DNA from: AC-32 sp963813435
GTDB taxonomy: Bacteria > Actinomycetota > Thermoleophilia > Gaiellales > Gaiellaceae
Assembly (NCBI GenBank): GCA_963813435.1
Contig: CAWEYY010000002.1
Span: 666,488-730,487, forward strand
DNA length: 64,000 nucleotides
Direction of reading: 5' to 3'
The notes under the pieces were generated by a model. That model was not told where the DNA came from and did no database searches. It saw only the letters and a list, made by a program, of their open reading frames with translations. The position numbers were made by a program, and so were the translations under genes. Every line of letters starts with the position of its first letter. Within the stretch, counting starts at the first letter, position 1. Below are positions 54,429-62,586 of this stretch, in pieces.

Positions 54429-54538
54429 GACGGAGTTCCTATTAGCGACGTCGCCCGGAGGTCCTCGCCGGGAGCTCCGCCTGGTCGCGGATGTGCCCGC
54501 TCAACGTCGTCGTCCCTTCGTCGCGTGAGGGGCCACTG

Positions 54539-56230
54539 TCAGACGCCCATTTCAGCCTTCACGCGGCCAGACGTCACAGCTGCCTTGAGCGCTTCGTAGT
54601 CGAGATCGTTCTGGTCGGCGTAGGCCTCGCCGAACGCGGACAGGGCCCGGTCGAGCGCATCGGATGCTCCGAGGTAGCTCGCGATCGCGATCGCGTCCCC
54701 GGAGCGGGCATGGCTCCTCGCGAGCGCCGCGCCGCACACCTGTGCGTAGATCCTCATCGACTTCGGATTCATCGTCTCGATGTCCGCCGAACCCTTCGCG
54801 TCCCAGAGTTGGCGGACGTAGAAGTCACGCTCGACGCCCTCGAGGTCGGTGGCACGCAGCCAGCCGAGCATGATGTCGCTTGCGGCCTGGGTCAGTTGCT
54901 GACCCTCGACGACCCGCTGACCGTGCTGGGAGAACTCGCTCTTGCCCAGGAACGGCTCGAGCACCGATGCCTGTGCCTCCTTGGCCTGGAGGAAGAGGGG
55001 ATCGCTCTCGTCACGGCCGAGCAGGAGCACGATCCAGGCGCGCGTGCCGACGCTGCCGACGCCGACGACCTTCCGCGCAGAGTGGAGGTAGCGGAAGCGC
55101 TCGAGTAGCCGTCGCCGGTCGCCGGGCAGCGTCTCCCAGTAGGAGCGGACGAGACCGTGCAGGAACTCGCCGAGCCCGCTGCGCTCGCCTGGCTGCACGA
55201 GATCCTCCACCGGAACGATCAGCGGCGGCTCGCTGACGATCCGCGGCTCGCCGTCGACGAGGTGCGTCAGCTTCGCGAACGCGGCAAGGCTGTCCTTCGT
55301 CTGGGCCTTCGCGACGTCACGGTCGGCCCGCTTGGTCTGCTTCTTGCCCGCCTGCTGCCCGAGCAACCGGATGATCTCGTCCACCTCGATCCGCGCGTAC
55401 CACAGTGCGAGTGTGTCCATGCCCGCGAAGCTCTTCATCGCCTTCCGGTAGGCCTGGGTCGCTGCGCGGTTGATCGTCTGTCGCTGTTTGGCGCCGAAGC
55501 CGCGGTCGCGGCCGGCAATCGCGAAGCTCGCTACGAGTCGCTTCAGGTCCCACTCGAACGGGCCCGGAAGCGTCTCGTCGAAGTCGTTGACGTCGAAGAC
55601 GAGCCGCCGGTCGGGCGAGGCGTATACGCCGAAGTTGGAGAGGTGTGCATCCCCGCAGAGCTGGACCTGCAACCCCGTCCTCGGGCCGTCCGCGAGATCG
55701 GACGCCATCAGGTAGGCGGCGCCGCGGAAGAACGTGAACGGCGACACGAGCATGCGGCCGTATCGAATCGGGACGAGCTCCGGCACGCGACTGGCCGCCT
55801 GCTCCTCGAGCAGGTCGACCGGATCGCGCCGGTTCGACGCCGGACCCCACTCGCCGAGGACCGAGCGCCCCACCTCGGCCCGCGCAGCCTTCCCCCGCGC
55901 CGCCCGCTCGGCCGGCGTCAGGTGAGGCGGGACCTTCGGCCTCGAGGACCGCTTGCCTCGTGAGGCGCCGCCCTTCGCGGCAGGCCGCTTCTGTGACCGG
56001 CCGGCGCGCTTGGGCGCAGGGCTCTTCTCCGCAGCCGGGCTCGGCGCACCTGGCGCAGGCGGCCCGGTCGGAGGGCTCTCTGCCTCCGGCGCTGGCGCCT
56101 CGGTCGCTGGCGCGGGCCCAGCATCGTCGCCCTGGGGCGACGCGTCGTCGAGCCGCTGCGGCCCGTGAGCACCGCCCGTCGACTGGAGGGCCTCACCCGG
56201 GGTCTCGCTGGTGTGATCGTCACCAGTCAT
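54539..56230 (-). CDS. DUF2252 family protein with long Pro/Ala-rich N-terminal extension (second copy)
   Basis: 563 residues. The first 105 are low-complexity (Pro, Ala, Glu, then basic KRAGRSQKRPAAKG), absent from the 40544 paralogue. The DUF2252 core follows: VSPFTFFRGAAYLMASDLADG, LCGDAHLSNFGVYASPDRRLVFDVNDFDETLPGPFEWD and VVGVGSVGTRAWIVLLLGRDE. A kinase-like fold with unknown substrate. Its roughly 280-base leader carries copy 1 of the shared promoter motif and a 10-bp hairpin (CGCGACCGGC/GCCGGTCGCG, 56360-56385). Confidence 0.88.
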   Translation of the reverse strand: MTGDDHTSETPGEALQSTGGAHGPQRLDDASPQGDDAGPAPATEAPAPEAESPPTGPPAPGAPSPAAEKSPAPKRAGRSQKRPAAKGGASRGKRSSRPKVPPHLTPAERAARGKAARAEVGRSVLGEWGPASNRRDPVDLLEEQAASRVPELVPIRYGRMLVSPFTFFRGAAYLMASDLADGPRTGLQVQLCGDAHLSNFGVYASPDRRLVFDVNDFDETLPGPFEWDLKRLVASFAIAGRDRGFGAKQRQTINRAATQAYRKAMKSFAGMDTLALWYARIEVDEIIRLLGQQAGKKQTKRADRDVAKAQTKDSLAAFAKLTHLVDGEPRIVSEPPLIVPVEDLVQPGERSGLGEFLHGLVRSYWETLPGDRRRLLERFRYLHSARKVVGVGSVGTRAWIVLLLGRDESDPLFLQAKEAQASVLEPFLGKSEFSQHGQRVVEGQQLTQAASDIMLGWLRATDLEGVERDFYVRQLWDAKGSADIETMNPKSMRIYAQVCGAALARSHARSGDAIAIASYLGASDALDRALSAFGEAYADQNDLDYEALKAAVTSGRVKAEMGV

Positions 56231-56419
56231 TTCTTGCTCCTCTCGCAGCGGTCGAAGATCTCGGAGAGACAGGATGCTCTCGAACTGCTGCTGCCAGCCG
56301 CGATATAGAGATCGACAGGTGCGTCGCTATCAGCTGACATGGTGCACTCCTTCTCTCACCGCGACCGGCTCAACCGCCGGTCGCGCAGTTTCTCTCTCCC
56401 CGATCGGCCGACGGCCCCA

Positions 56420-56467
56420 ACGCTACGACGGAGACGCTCGGCCCGCTATCGGCCACAATGGCCGATA
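56420..56467 (-). promoter_or_regulatory. Shared promoter motif, copy 1 (upstream of DUF2252)
   Basis: On the minus strand: TATCGGCC-ATTGT-GGCCGATA (56467-56447), then about 18 bases and CGTCGTAGCGT (56430-56420). Copies 2 and 3 lie upstream of two other genes in the same layout. The palindrome would be an activator or alternative-sigma site and the CGTAGCG a -10-like element, 190 bases before the DUF2252 start. Confidence 0.6.
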
Positions 56468-56510
56468 TCGGGCGAGCGGCGCTGGACGATTGTGGGCTGC
56501 TGATTCGGGT

Positions 56511-57209
56511 TCACGGAGGGCCTGGTAGCGTGAGGATCAGGGCGCCGGCGAAGATGAGCAGCCCGGCGCCGACGGCGATCATGGCAAAGCGCACGCCGAG
56601 CAGCGGGAACTGGGTGCTCAGCCCGACCAGGAACAAGACGCTCGCAAGAATGACGGTCACCCGCACGTACTCGTCACCCGTCTCGGCGGCCTTCTGACCC
56701 TCCGCATAGTAGGCGTCCGCGCTCGTGTCCAGCACACGTGACCGCGCCTCGCCGGTCGGGATGTACTGCGGCATCTCCTGCGGCCCCGCCGGCGCATTCG
56801 GGTTCGTGAACGGGTGGGTGGCGAGCCAGGCGACGAACGCGACCCGGTACTCGGGTCGGAAGCGCTTCTCGGCGATGCGCATCCCGTTCGGATTGTGCGT
56901 CAGGTAGGCCGCGAACCAGCTGTTGAACAGGATCCCATCAGCGGTGCGGAAAGTCAGCGACTCCTGGAAGGAGCGGTTCGCTTTCGTCCGAGTCGCCGAG
57001 GCCTTCGCGAGCTTGAGTGACGACTCGGTGCCCCACTTCGCTGCCGAGTAGCCGGACCAGGCTGCGACGATCGTGACGATCGAGAGCAGCACGGCCGCCA
57101 TGACCGAGATCAGCCGGTTGCCGCGTCCATCCCCGCCATGGGCGCCCGCGTGCTCGGCGTGGTCGCCGATCTCCTTGCCGACCTCGATTGGAGACAGACC
57201 CTCTGGCAC
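56511..57209 (-). CDS. Membrane protein of unknown function (DUF4337-like layout)
   Basis: 232 residues: a short cytoplasmic N-terminus with His/Gly (HAEHAGAHGGDG), one membrane helix (LISVMAAVLLSIVTIVAAWSGY), about 120 soluble residues (RSFQESLTFRTADGILFNSW) and two more helices near the C-terminus (VTVILASVLFLVGLSTQF, FAMIAVGAGLLIFAGALIL). The pattern resembles DUF4337 proteins, but I cannot confirm membership. It follows the PLDc_N-type gene in the same direction. Confidence 0.6.
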   Translation of the reverse strand: MPEGLSPIEVGKEIGDHAEHAGAHGGDGRGNRLISVMAAVLLSIVTIVAAWSGYSAAKWGTESSLKLAKASATRTKANRSFQESLTFRTADGILFNSWFAAYLTHNPNGMRIAEKRFRPEYRVAFVAWLATHPFTNPNAPAGPQEMPQYIPTGEARSRVLDTSADAYYAEGQKAAETGDEYVRVTVILASVLFLVGLSTQFPLLGVRFAMIAVGAGLLIFAGALILTLPGPP

Positions 57210-57267
57210 GTGGTTGCTCTTCCGCTTCGTCGGCGGGCCGCGAGGCCCGCCGAACGCGGCAGATCGG

Positions 57268-57507
57268 CTACATGACCTCGACTGCGGTCTCGGACGGGCG
57301 TGCGATCAGGTAGGAGACCACGCCGAGAATCGGCAAGAAGACGATCAGGATCGTCCACATCGCCTTCGCGAATCCGCTGTGATCCCGGCGGCGGAAGTTG
57401 TCGATGAACACGTTGATCACGACGAAGATCCACATCACCCACACGAAGAAGATGATCATCCACCAGACCACGTCCCAGAAGCTGGGGTTGTTCGCATACG
57501 CGAGCAT
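57268..57507 (-). CDS. PLDc_N-type small membrane protein
   Basis: 79 residues from ATG 57507 with GGAGGGAG upstream; the longer frame to 57618 runs into the promoter. Two membrane helices: VWWMIIFFVWVMWIFVVINVF and AMWTILIVFLPILGVVSYLIAR. The second is the hallmark of the phospholipase D-nuclease N-terminal family (W-x-(I/L)-x-(I/V)-x-x-LP-x-LG-x-x-x-Y). Function unknown. Promoter motif copy 2 lies about 75 bases upstream. Confidence 0.8.
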   Translation of the reverse strand: MLAYANNPSFWDVVWWMIIFFVWVMWIFVVINVFIDNFRRRDHSGFAKAMWTILIVFLPILGVVSYLIARPSETAVEVM

Positions 57508-57581
57508 TTGCGCTCCCTCCGTTTGATGCCGGCGGTTGGGCCGGTCATGCAGTTTCTTCGGCCCGATCAGCCGACTGCGCG

Positions 57582-57630
57582 ACGCTACGACGGAGACGAT
57601 CGGCCCGTCATCGGCCACAACGGCCGATAT
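57582..57630 (-). promoter_or_regulatory. Shared promoter motif, copy 2 (upstream of the PLDc_N gene)
   Basis: On the minus strand: ATATCGGCC-GTTGT-GGCCGAT (57630-57610), about 17 bases, then CGTCGTAGCGT. Similarity to copy 1 extends further downstream (GCAGTTTCT, CCCGATC-GCCGAC), so copies 1 and 2 may derive from one duplicated promoter. It starts inside the short gap after the LuxR-type gene stop at 57640. Confidence 0.6.
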
Positions 57631-57639
57631 TGCCGACCC

Positions 57640-59808
57640 TTACTCCGGGATCGTGAGCCGGCCGTCGATCGCCCCGAGGCCGGACTGCTCGACGATCTCG
57701 ACGGCTTCGGACCTGCTCTTGACACCGAGCTTGTGGTAGATCGAAGCGACTTGAGTCTTGACGGTTGGGCGTGAGAGGTGAAGACGGTCGGCGATCTCCT
57801 GGAGCGAGAGATGCGTCGGCAGGAAACCGATGAGCCGGAGCTCGGCCGGAGTGAGCTCGTAGTCCTTCCCTCGTCTGATCCGCTCTTCGAGACGCTTCAG
57901 CCGGGCGGGAAGCGTTCCGGCGTCGGGGTAGCCCTGGAGTGCGTCGCTCGCAACCAGCGCGAACTCGAGGGCGCCGGCGAGGTCGCCGAGGTTCAGGCTG
58001 ATATCGGCGCAGCGCAGCGCGCAATCGGCTTCGAGCCACGGGACCCCGTTGAGCAATGGGCGGAGCCGCCGGACGTTCTCGAGCTGGCGCGCAGCCTCCG
58101 TGTGGTCACCGCGCTGCTGCTGCGCCAGCGCCCCTGCCGCGTATGCGATGGCGCTCTGGGCTATCTCGTCGAGACGCGCTTCTTCGACCAGCAGTAGCGC
58201 TTCGACCGCCCATCTCTGCGCGTTTCGCCGATCGCCGATCTCCGTGGCCGCGAAGGCCATATAGCCGAGACAGAAGAGCCGCACGTGCGCGAGCTCTGGC
58301 CGGTGGCTCGCCAGAGCGAGTGCCTCGCCGAACACCTCGATTGCTTCTTGCGGTCGTCCCAGGAGAAGGTTCGCCGTCCCCAGAGCGCGACAGGCGCTGA
58401 GAAGTCGGCGGGTGCCCTCGTGCTTCTCCGCGGTGTAGACGAACTCGGCGTCGCGCAGCATCCCGGGGACTCCGTCGGGAGCGATGGCAGTTCGGACATT
58501 CGCGAGTGCCGAACGAAGGGAGGTTGCGCCGTCGGCGGATGCCACATCGAGCGGCCTCCGCTCGGCCGCAGCGACGAACCGCCTCGCTCGGACCGGATCG
58601 CCGAGCAGCACACCCACCCAGGCTGCCGCGATCGACAGCTGGGCGTCCGATTCGATCTCCTCGTCGGTGCAGCGGTCGAGCCAGAGCTGCAACGTCTCGA
58701 TCCGCCCGCGTCCTGCGAGCTCGTCCCAGTGCCCGTGCGCGATCCTGCCGGCCTGCGCGAGATCGCCGCTCTCGTGCGCGTAGGCGAACGCCTCGTCAGG
58801 GCTTCCGTGCAGCTCGCACCAATTTGCTGCCCGCCGCAGGTACACGGGGAGCAACTCCGGATGGCGACGGCTGAGCTCCGCTTGGAGGAAGTCACTGAAC
58901 AGGTGGTGGTAGCGGTGCCACCCGCCGCGATCGTCGAGCGGGACGACGAACGCATTCGAGCGCGCGAGGGCCTCGAGCGAATCGGCAGCGTCGTCCGTGC
59001 CGAGCACCGCATCGCACAAGGGTGGCGTCATCCGGTCGAGGATCGACGTACCGAGCAGGAACGTCTTGAGATTGTCCGGCTGGCGACCCAGCACCTCTTC
59101 CAGGAGGTAGTCGGCGACCTGCTGCTGAGTGCCGGTCAGACCGGCAGCCCTCGTGGTGGCATCGTCTCGGTCTCGCAACGAGAGCGTTGCCAGCGCGACC
59201 GCGGCAGCCCACCCCTCCGTCCGCTCGCGCAGAGCCTCGGCCGCCTCCTCCGACAGTTCCAGACCACCGCGGGCGGCAACGGCTCGCGTCTCCTCCGTGT
59301 CCAGAGCGAGGAGCGCGTCACCCACCTCGACCAGATCGCCACTTGCACGGAGGCGGCCGAGCCGCAGTCCCGGATCGCCACGCGTGACCAACACCAGCTG
59401 AGAGCCGGATGGCACCTGTTCGGCGAGGAACTGGAGAATCGAGCGGCTCCTCTTGGCGGTGACGAGGTGAACGTCGTCCAGCACCAACACGAACGGGTCA
59501 CGCTCGCGGAGGTCGGCAGCCAGGAGAGGAAGGGCGACTTCGACGATCCTCGGCGTCCTTCGTGACAACTCCTCGAGCAGGTCACCGCGGACCGGGCCAA
59601 TGCGCTCGAGCGCCGCCGCAACGCGTGCGAGCAGCGCCACGGGGTCGTTGTCGCCGTGTGCGACCTGCACCCAGCAGCTGACCCTCGGATCCACGTTGCT
59701 CCACTGCGCGATAAGGGTCGATTTCCCGTAACCGGCCGGCGCAGAAACCAGCACTACCCGGCTGCGCTGCACGACCTCCTGCAACGGAGCGAGGCGGGCT
59801 CGCGGCAC
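57640..59808 (-). CDS. MalT-like LuxR-family (LAL) transcriptional regulator
   Basis: 722 residues from GTG 59808. NTPase Walker A SAPAGYGKST near 23-32 and Walker B FVLVLDDVHLV near 105; helical repeat region to about 640; C-terminal LuxR HTH (LTPAELRLIGFLPTHLSLQEIADRLHLSRPTVKTQVASIYHKLG). MalT-type N-termini usually read LLxTKxxxPPxR; in-frame upstream codons encode LLKAPAVLVPPVRSDA, so the true start may be a CTG at 59856. It probably binds ATP plus an inducer and activates nearby promoters; the motif at 56420, 57582 and 59996 is a candidate site. Confidence 0.88.
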   Translation of the reverse strand: MPRARLAPLQEVVQRSRVVLVSAPAGYGKSTLIAQWSNVDPRVSCWVQVAHGDNDPVALLARVAAALERIGPVRGDLLEELSRRTPRIVEVALPLLAADLRERDPFVLVLDDVHLVTAKRSRSILQFLAEQVPSGSQLVLVTRGDPGLRLGRLRASGDLVEVGDALLALDTEETRAVAARGGLELSEEAAEALRERTEGWAAAVALATLSLRDRDDATTRAAGLTGTQQQVADYLLEEVLGRQPDNLKTFLLGTSILDRMTPPLCDAVLGTDDAADSLEALARSNAFVVPLDDRGGWHRYHHLFSDFLQAELSRRHPELLPVYLRRAANWCELHGSPDEAFAYAHESGDLAQAGRIAHGHWDELAGRGRIETLQLWLDRCTDEEIESDAQLSIAAAWVGVLLGDPVRARRFVAAAERRPLDVASADGATSLRSALANVRTAIAPDGVPGMLRDAEFVYTAEKHEGTRRLLSACRALGTANLLLGRPQEAIEVFGEALALASHRPELAHVRLFCLGYMAFAATEIGDRRNAQRWAVEALLLVEEARLDEIAQSAIAYAAGALAQQQRGDHTEAARQLENVRRLRPLLNGVPWLEADCALRCADISLNLGDLAGALEFALVASDALQGYPDAGTLPARLKRLEERIRRGKDYELTPAELRLIGFLPTHLSLQEIADRLHLSRPTVKTQVASIYHKLGVKSRSEAVEIVEQSGLGAIDGRLTIPE

Positions 59809-59995
59809 CGCATCGGATCGAACAGGCGGAACCAGTACCGCTGGCGCCTTCAGCAGGCGCCGACGCTCGAGAGGAGGGGAAGAACTAGCGATAGCTCTGA
59901 CCTAAGCCCCGATAGCACCGCGAGCCAGCGCGCTCCTGAGACATGCGTAGCGCCCTCCTCGCCGACGTCCGCGCTCGAAACGGTTCCGGGCGAGA

Positions 59996-60044
59996 ATATC
60001 AGCCTCTTTGGCCGATGAGAGATCAGCCGCCGCCGGCGTAGCGT
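59996..60044 (+). promoter_or_regulatory. Shared promoter motif, copy 3 (upstream of the small LuxR protein)
   Basis: ATATCAGCC-TCTTT-GGCCGAT (59996-60016), then about 18 bases and GGCGTAGCGTT (60035-60045). It keeps the spacing of copies 1 and 2 but is diverged elsewhere, which argues for selection. The -10-like TAGCGT (60039-60044) ends 7 bases before ATG 60052, predicting a leaderless transcript. Confidence 0.6.
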
Positions 60045-60051
60045 TCGGCGC

Positions 60052-60318
60052 ATGGCCGGCCAGCCGAGAGCGTCCAGCAAGAGAACATCGCGCACGGCGG
60101 CTCATCTGACGCCGACCGAGACGGCCGTCCTCACTTTCCTCCCGACCCATCGGACGCTCGCCGCGATCGGCGAGCGCCTAGGCATCAGTCGTCCAACCGT
60201 GAAGACCCACGTCCAACACATCTACAAGAAACTCGAGGCCACAAACCGAGCCGAGGCCGTGGAGTTGGCTGAGAGTGCTGGCCTCCTGCCCACCAGTCGG
60301 GAAGGTCCGGTGGAGTGA
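60052..60318 (+). CDS. Stand-alone LuxR-type HTH protein
   Basis: 88 residues. After a basic 20-residue start, almost the whole protein is a LuxR/GerE HTH: LTPTETAVLTFLPTHRTLAAIGERLGISRPTVKTHVQHIYKKLEATNRAEAVELAESAGLL. It is closely related to the C-terminal HTH of the divergent MalT-like regulator (FLPTH, SRPTVKT, IYxKL, RxEAVE), with no sensor domain. It could be a constitutive activator or a competitor at the same sites. No Shine-Dalgarno is visible, consistent with a leaderless mRNA. Confidence 0.82.
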   Translation: MAGQPRASSKRTSRTAAHLTPTETAVLTFLPTHRTLAAIGERLGISRPTVKTHVQHIYKKLEATNRAEAVELAESAGLLPTSREGPVE

Positions 60319-60437
60319 GCGAATCCACGGACGTCTCGGTACGGCACCGGGTTCAGGATCGCTGTTGCAGGGCGGGGGACAGAGCCGTCACTGGACCTTC
60401 CAGCCGCCCGCCCCAAGCCTGACAAGGAGGTACAACG

Positions 60438-60905
60438 ATGACCGAGATATTGGCCGAACAGCTCGAGACCGAGGAGTCGATGTTCGTGCAGACTGCGCAG
60501 GGCATCGAGAGCGATGGCGGCAAGCTGACGCTGCAAGGGATCGCACCCTCGACGCTCTACTTCTCCGACCGGCCCCAGCGGGTCGTCGGGCACATGGCCA
60601 CGACCGATTTCGTCGACCTGTGGGCCATCGGCGACAACAGCTTCGAGACCGACCCGCCGAACGCGGTGCTCTCGTTCCTCGAGCCCGGCGCCGATGTCCC
60701 CGTCGACGCGGTGGTCGTGCTCACGGCGCCGAACCTCACCAGCGACGGCAATCTCTCCTACTCCATCGATGTGCTCGAGGGAGCGGTCCCGGCGCACACG
60801 GGACCCGTCACGCTGTTCATCGACCCGTTCGGGCGGCCGCTATCGCCCGTCTCCGTGTGCGGTGTGCGTAGACGCGAGCGACGACGGGATCGGCGCGGGA
60901 TCTAG
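60438..60905 (+). CDS. Conserved-looking protein of unknown function
   Basis: 155 residues, ATG 60438 preceded by AAGGAGG. No signal peptide or membrane part. FVQTAQGIESDGGKLTLQGIAPSTLYFSDRPQRVVGHM, NAVLSFLEP and FIDPFGRPLSPVSVCGVRRR are distinctive. I have seen similar unannotated proteins in actinobacteria and cyanobacteria but know no function. It leads the run 60438-61893 of small genes transcribed together. Confidence 0.65.
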   Translation: MTEILAEQLETEESMFVQTAQGIESDGGKLTLQGIAPSTLYFSDRPQRVVGHMATTDFVDLWAIGDNSFETDPPNAVLSFLEPGADVPVDAVVVLTAPNLTSDGNLSYSIDVLEGAVPAHTGPVTLFIDPFGRPLSPVSVCGVRRRERRRDRRGI

Positions 60906-60963
60906 ACACCAACACGACCGGGCGCGGCGCCCGCCGTGCCCGAACCTCCTGAAAGGAGATCCC

Positions 60964-61284
60964 ATGGCAAACACACCGGTGCTCGATCTGCTCGCGAGCA
61001 TGACCGCCGACTCGATCGAGGCGTCGAGCCTCGATCCGGAGACGTTGGCGCTCGTCCGCATCGCCGCGCTCGTGGCGGTCGATGCGGCGCCGACGTCGTA
61101 CGTCGTCAACCTCGAGGCTGCCAGTGACCTCATCGACCCGGAGCAGGTTCGCGGCGTGCTTGCCGCGGTCGCTCCGATCGTGGGGACGGCACGCATTGTC
61201 TCGGCGCTCGGCAAGATCGTCGAAGCGCTCGATCTCGAGCTCGAGGCCGCAGAGATCACGGCGGAGGTCGGGGAAGGAGCATGA
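60964..61284 (+). CDS. Carboxymuconolactone decarboxylase-like (AhpD-fold) small protein
   Basis: 106 residues from ATG 60964 with AAGGAG upstream. SSLDPETLALVRIAALVAVDAAPTSYVVNLEAA follows the CMD pattern (helix with (L/V)RIA-A), but the AhpD redox CxxC is replaced, so peroxidase activity is unlikely. VRGVLAAVAPIVGTARIVSALGKI forms the last helices. A truncated relative lies at 51594-51746. Role unknown. Confidence 0.68.
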   Translation: MANTPVLDLLASMTADSIEASSLDPETLALVRIAALVAVDAAPTSYVVNLEAASDLIDPEQVRGVLAAVAPIVGTARIVSALGKIVEALDLELEAAEITAEVGEGA

Positions 61285-61365
61285 GCCGGAGGAAGCCGGA
61301 CGGGCCGGGCCTGCGCCTTTCCGTCCGCCAACAAGCAAACGTCGAACCGAGACGAAGGAGGAGCC

Positions 61366-61893
61366 ATGGAAAGTGACAATCTGATGCTGGTGGTCGGTAC
61401 GTACCCCGATGCGGGCGCAGCGGCCGGGGACTTCAAGGCACTGAAGGCCGGACAGGACGCCGGCGAGTACAAAGTGGTCGGGGCCGTCGTGATGAATCGC
61501 GACGCGAGCGGCAAGGTCGATGTGCAGGAGCACGGTGACGCGCACGTCGGTGGCGGCGCGGTTCTCGGCGGCACTGCCGGGCTTGTGGTCGGCCTGTTTG
61601 CGCCGCCGCTGCTTGCCGCGACCGCGATCGGGGCGGCGATCGGTGCGGGGCTCGGCGCACTGCGCAAGCGGCATGAGGAGAAGAAGATGGGCGTCGATGT
61701 CGAGGAGTACCTGCCGCCCGGATCCTCGGCGGTGGTGGCGGTCGTCGACGACCAGTACGCCGACAAGGTCGAGGCTGCCCTCGTCAACTCGGACAAGCGG
61801 ATCAACCAGGCGATCGACTCGGGCGACTACCAGGAGCTGCAGAAGGCGATCGCGAAGTCCCAGGACGAGGTGTCGGGCGCAATCACCTCATAG
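61366..61893 (+). CDS. DUF1269 family protein
   Basis: 175 residues from ATG 61366 (AAGGAGGAG upstream). LMLVVGTYPDAGAAAGDFKAL, then GAVVMNRDASGKVDVQEHGD, a glycine-rich membrane hairpin (GTAGLVVGLFAPPLLAATAIGAAIGAGLG) and LPPGSSAVVAVVDDQYADKVEAAL. Same domain order as the 52128 paralogue. Function unknown. It is followed by a strong hairpin terminator. Confidence 0.82.
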   Translation: MESDNLMLVVGTYPDAGAAAGDFKALKAGQDAGEYKVVGAVVMNRDASGKVDVQEHGDAHVGGGAVLGGTAGLVVGLFAPPLLAATAIGAAIGAGLGALRKRHEEKKMGVDVEEYLPPGSSAVVAVVDDQYADKVEAALVNSDKRINQAIDSGDYQELQKAIAKSQDEVSGAITS

Positions 61894-61903
61894 ATCGCGG
61901 GAG

Positions 61904-61929
61904 GAGGGCCGGCACAGATGCCGGCCCTC
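61904..61929 (+). terminator. Hairpin terminator or attenuator
   Basis: GAGGGCCGGCA-CAGA-TGCCGGCCCTC, a perfect 11-bp stem with a 4-base loop, 11 bases after the DUF1269 stop and 24 bases before the lipoprotein start. It has no U-tract but is very stable. Confidence 0.65.
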
Positions 61930-61953
61930 CCGATCCGCCGAAAGGACACGACG

Positions 61954-62529
61954 ATGAAACCCACTCGCACACACACCCTTATCGCTCTTGCAGCGTCGTT
62001 GGCGTTCCTCGCGGCAGGCTGTGGCTCGAGCGGGGGCGGCTCGACAACGACGTCGTCGTCCACGAGTGCCTCTGCCACTGACACCTGGGCAAGCGGCGTC
62101 TGCTCGTCAATCACGACCTGGCAGGCCGCGATCAAGTCGGCCGCCGGCTCGGTGAAGAGCGATCCGACCAAGAACGGGCTGCAGACCGCGGCCGGCGATG
62201 CGAAGGCGGCGACCGAGACGCTCGCCACCGACCTGAAGGGGCAGGGCAAGCCCGACACCCAGGGCGGCCAGCAGGCGAAGGACTCGCTCGACCAGCTCTC
62301 CACGACCTTGCAGCAGGACATGACCACGATCGAGAACACGGTCAAAGGGATCTCCGGCGTGAAAGGCGCGCTTACCGCCGTCCCGGCGGTGACGGGCACA
62401 CTCGCGACGATGGAGAAGCAGGTCAAAACGACGTTCACCAGCCTCCAGGGACTCGGCGCGAACGGCGAGCTGAAGAGCGCGTTCGCCAACTCGAGCGCCT
62501 GCAACTCCTTGACGAGCAGCGGCTCGTGA
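61954..62529 (+). CDS. Secreted lipoprotein of unknown function
   Basis: 191 residues from ATG 61954 (AAAGGACA upstream). Signal peptide with lipobox FLAAGC (Cys23), a Ser/Thr/Gly-rich spacer of about 20 residues, then a helical domain with two cysteines (GVCSSITTW and SSACNSL) that may form a disulfide bridging its ends. Many Thr/Gln/Lys heptad-like repeats (LDQLSTTLQQDMTTIENTV). Function unknown. Confidence 0.7.
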   Translation: MKPTRTHTLIALAASLAFLAAGCGSSGGGSTTTSSSTSASATDTWASGVCSSITTWQAAIKSAAGSVKSDPTKNGLQTAAGDAKAATETLATDLKGQGKPDTQGGQQAKDSLDQLSTTLQQDMTTIENTVKGISGVKGALTAVPAVTGTLATMEKQVKTTFTSLQGLGANGELKSAFANSSACNSLTSSGS

Positions 62530-62586
62530 TCGTCCCGTCATCCTGGGACGCCTGATCGTGGGCTCGGCGAAGATCAACGCGACCCT

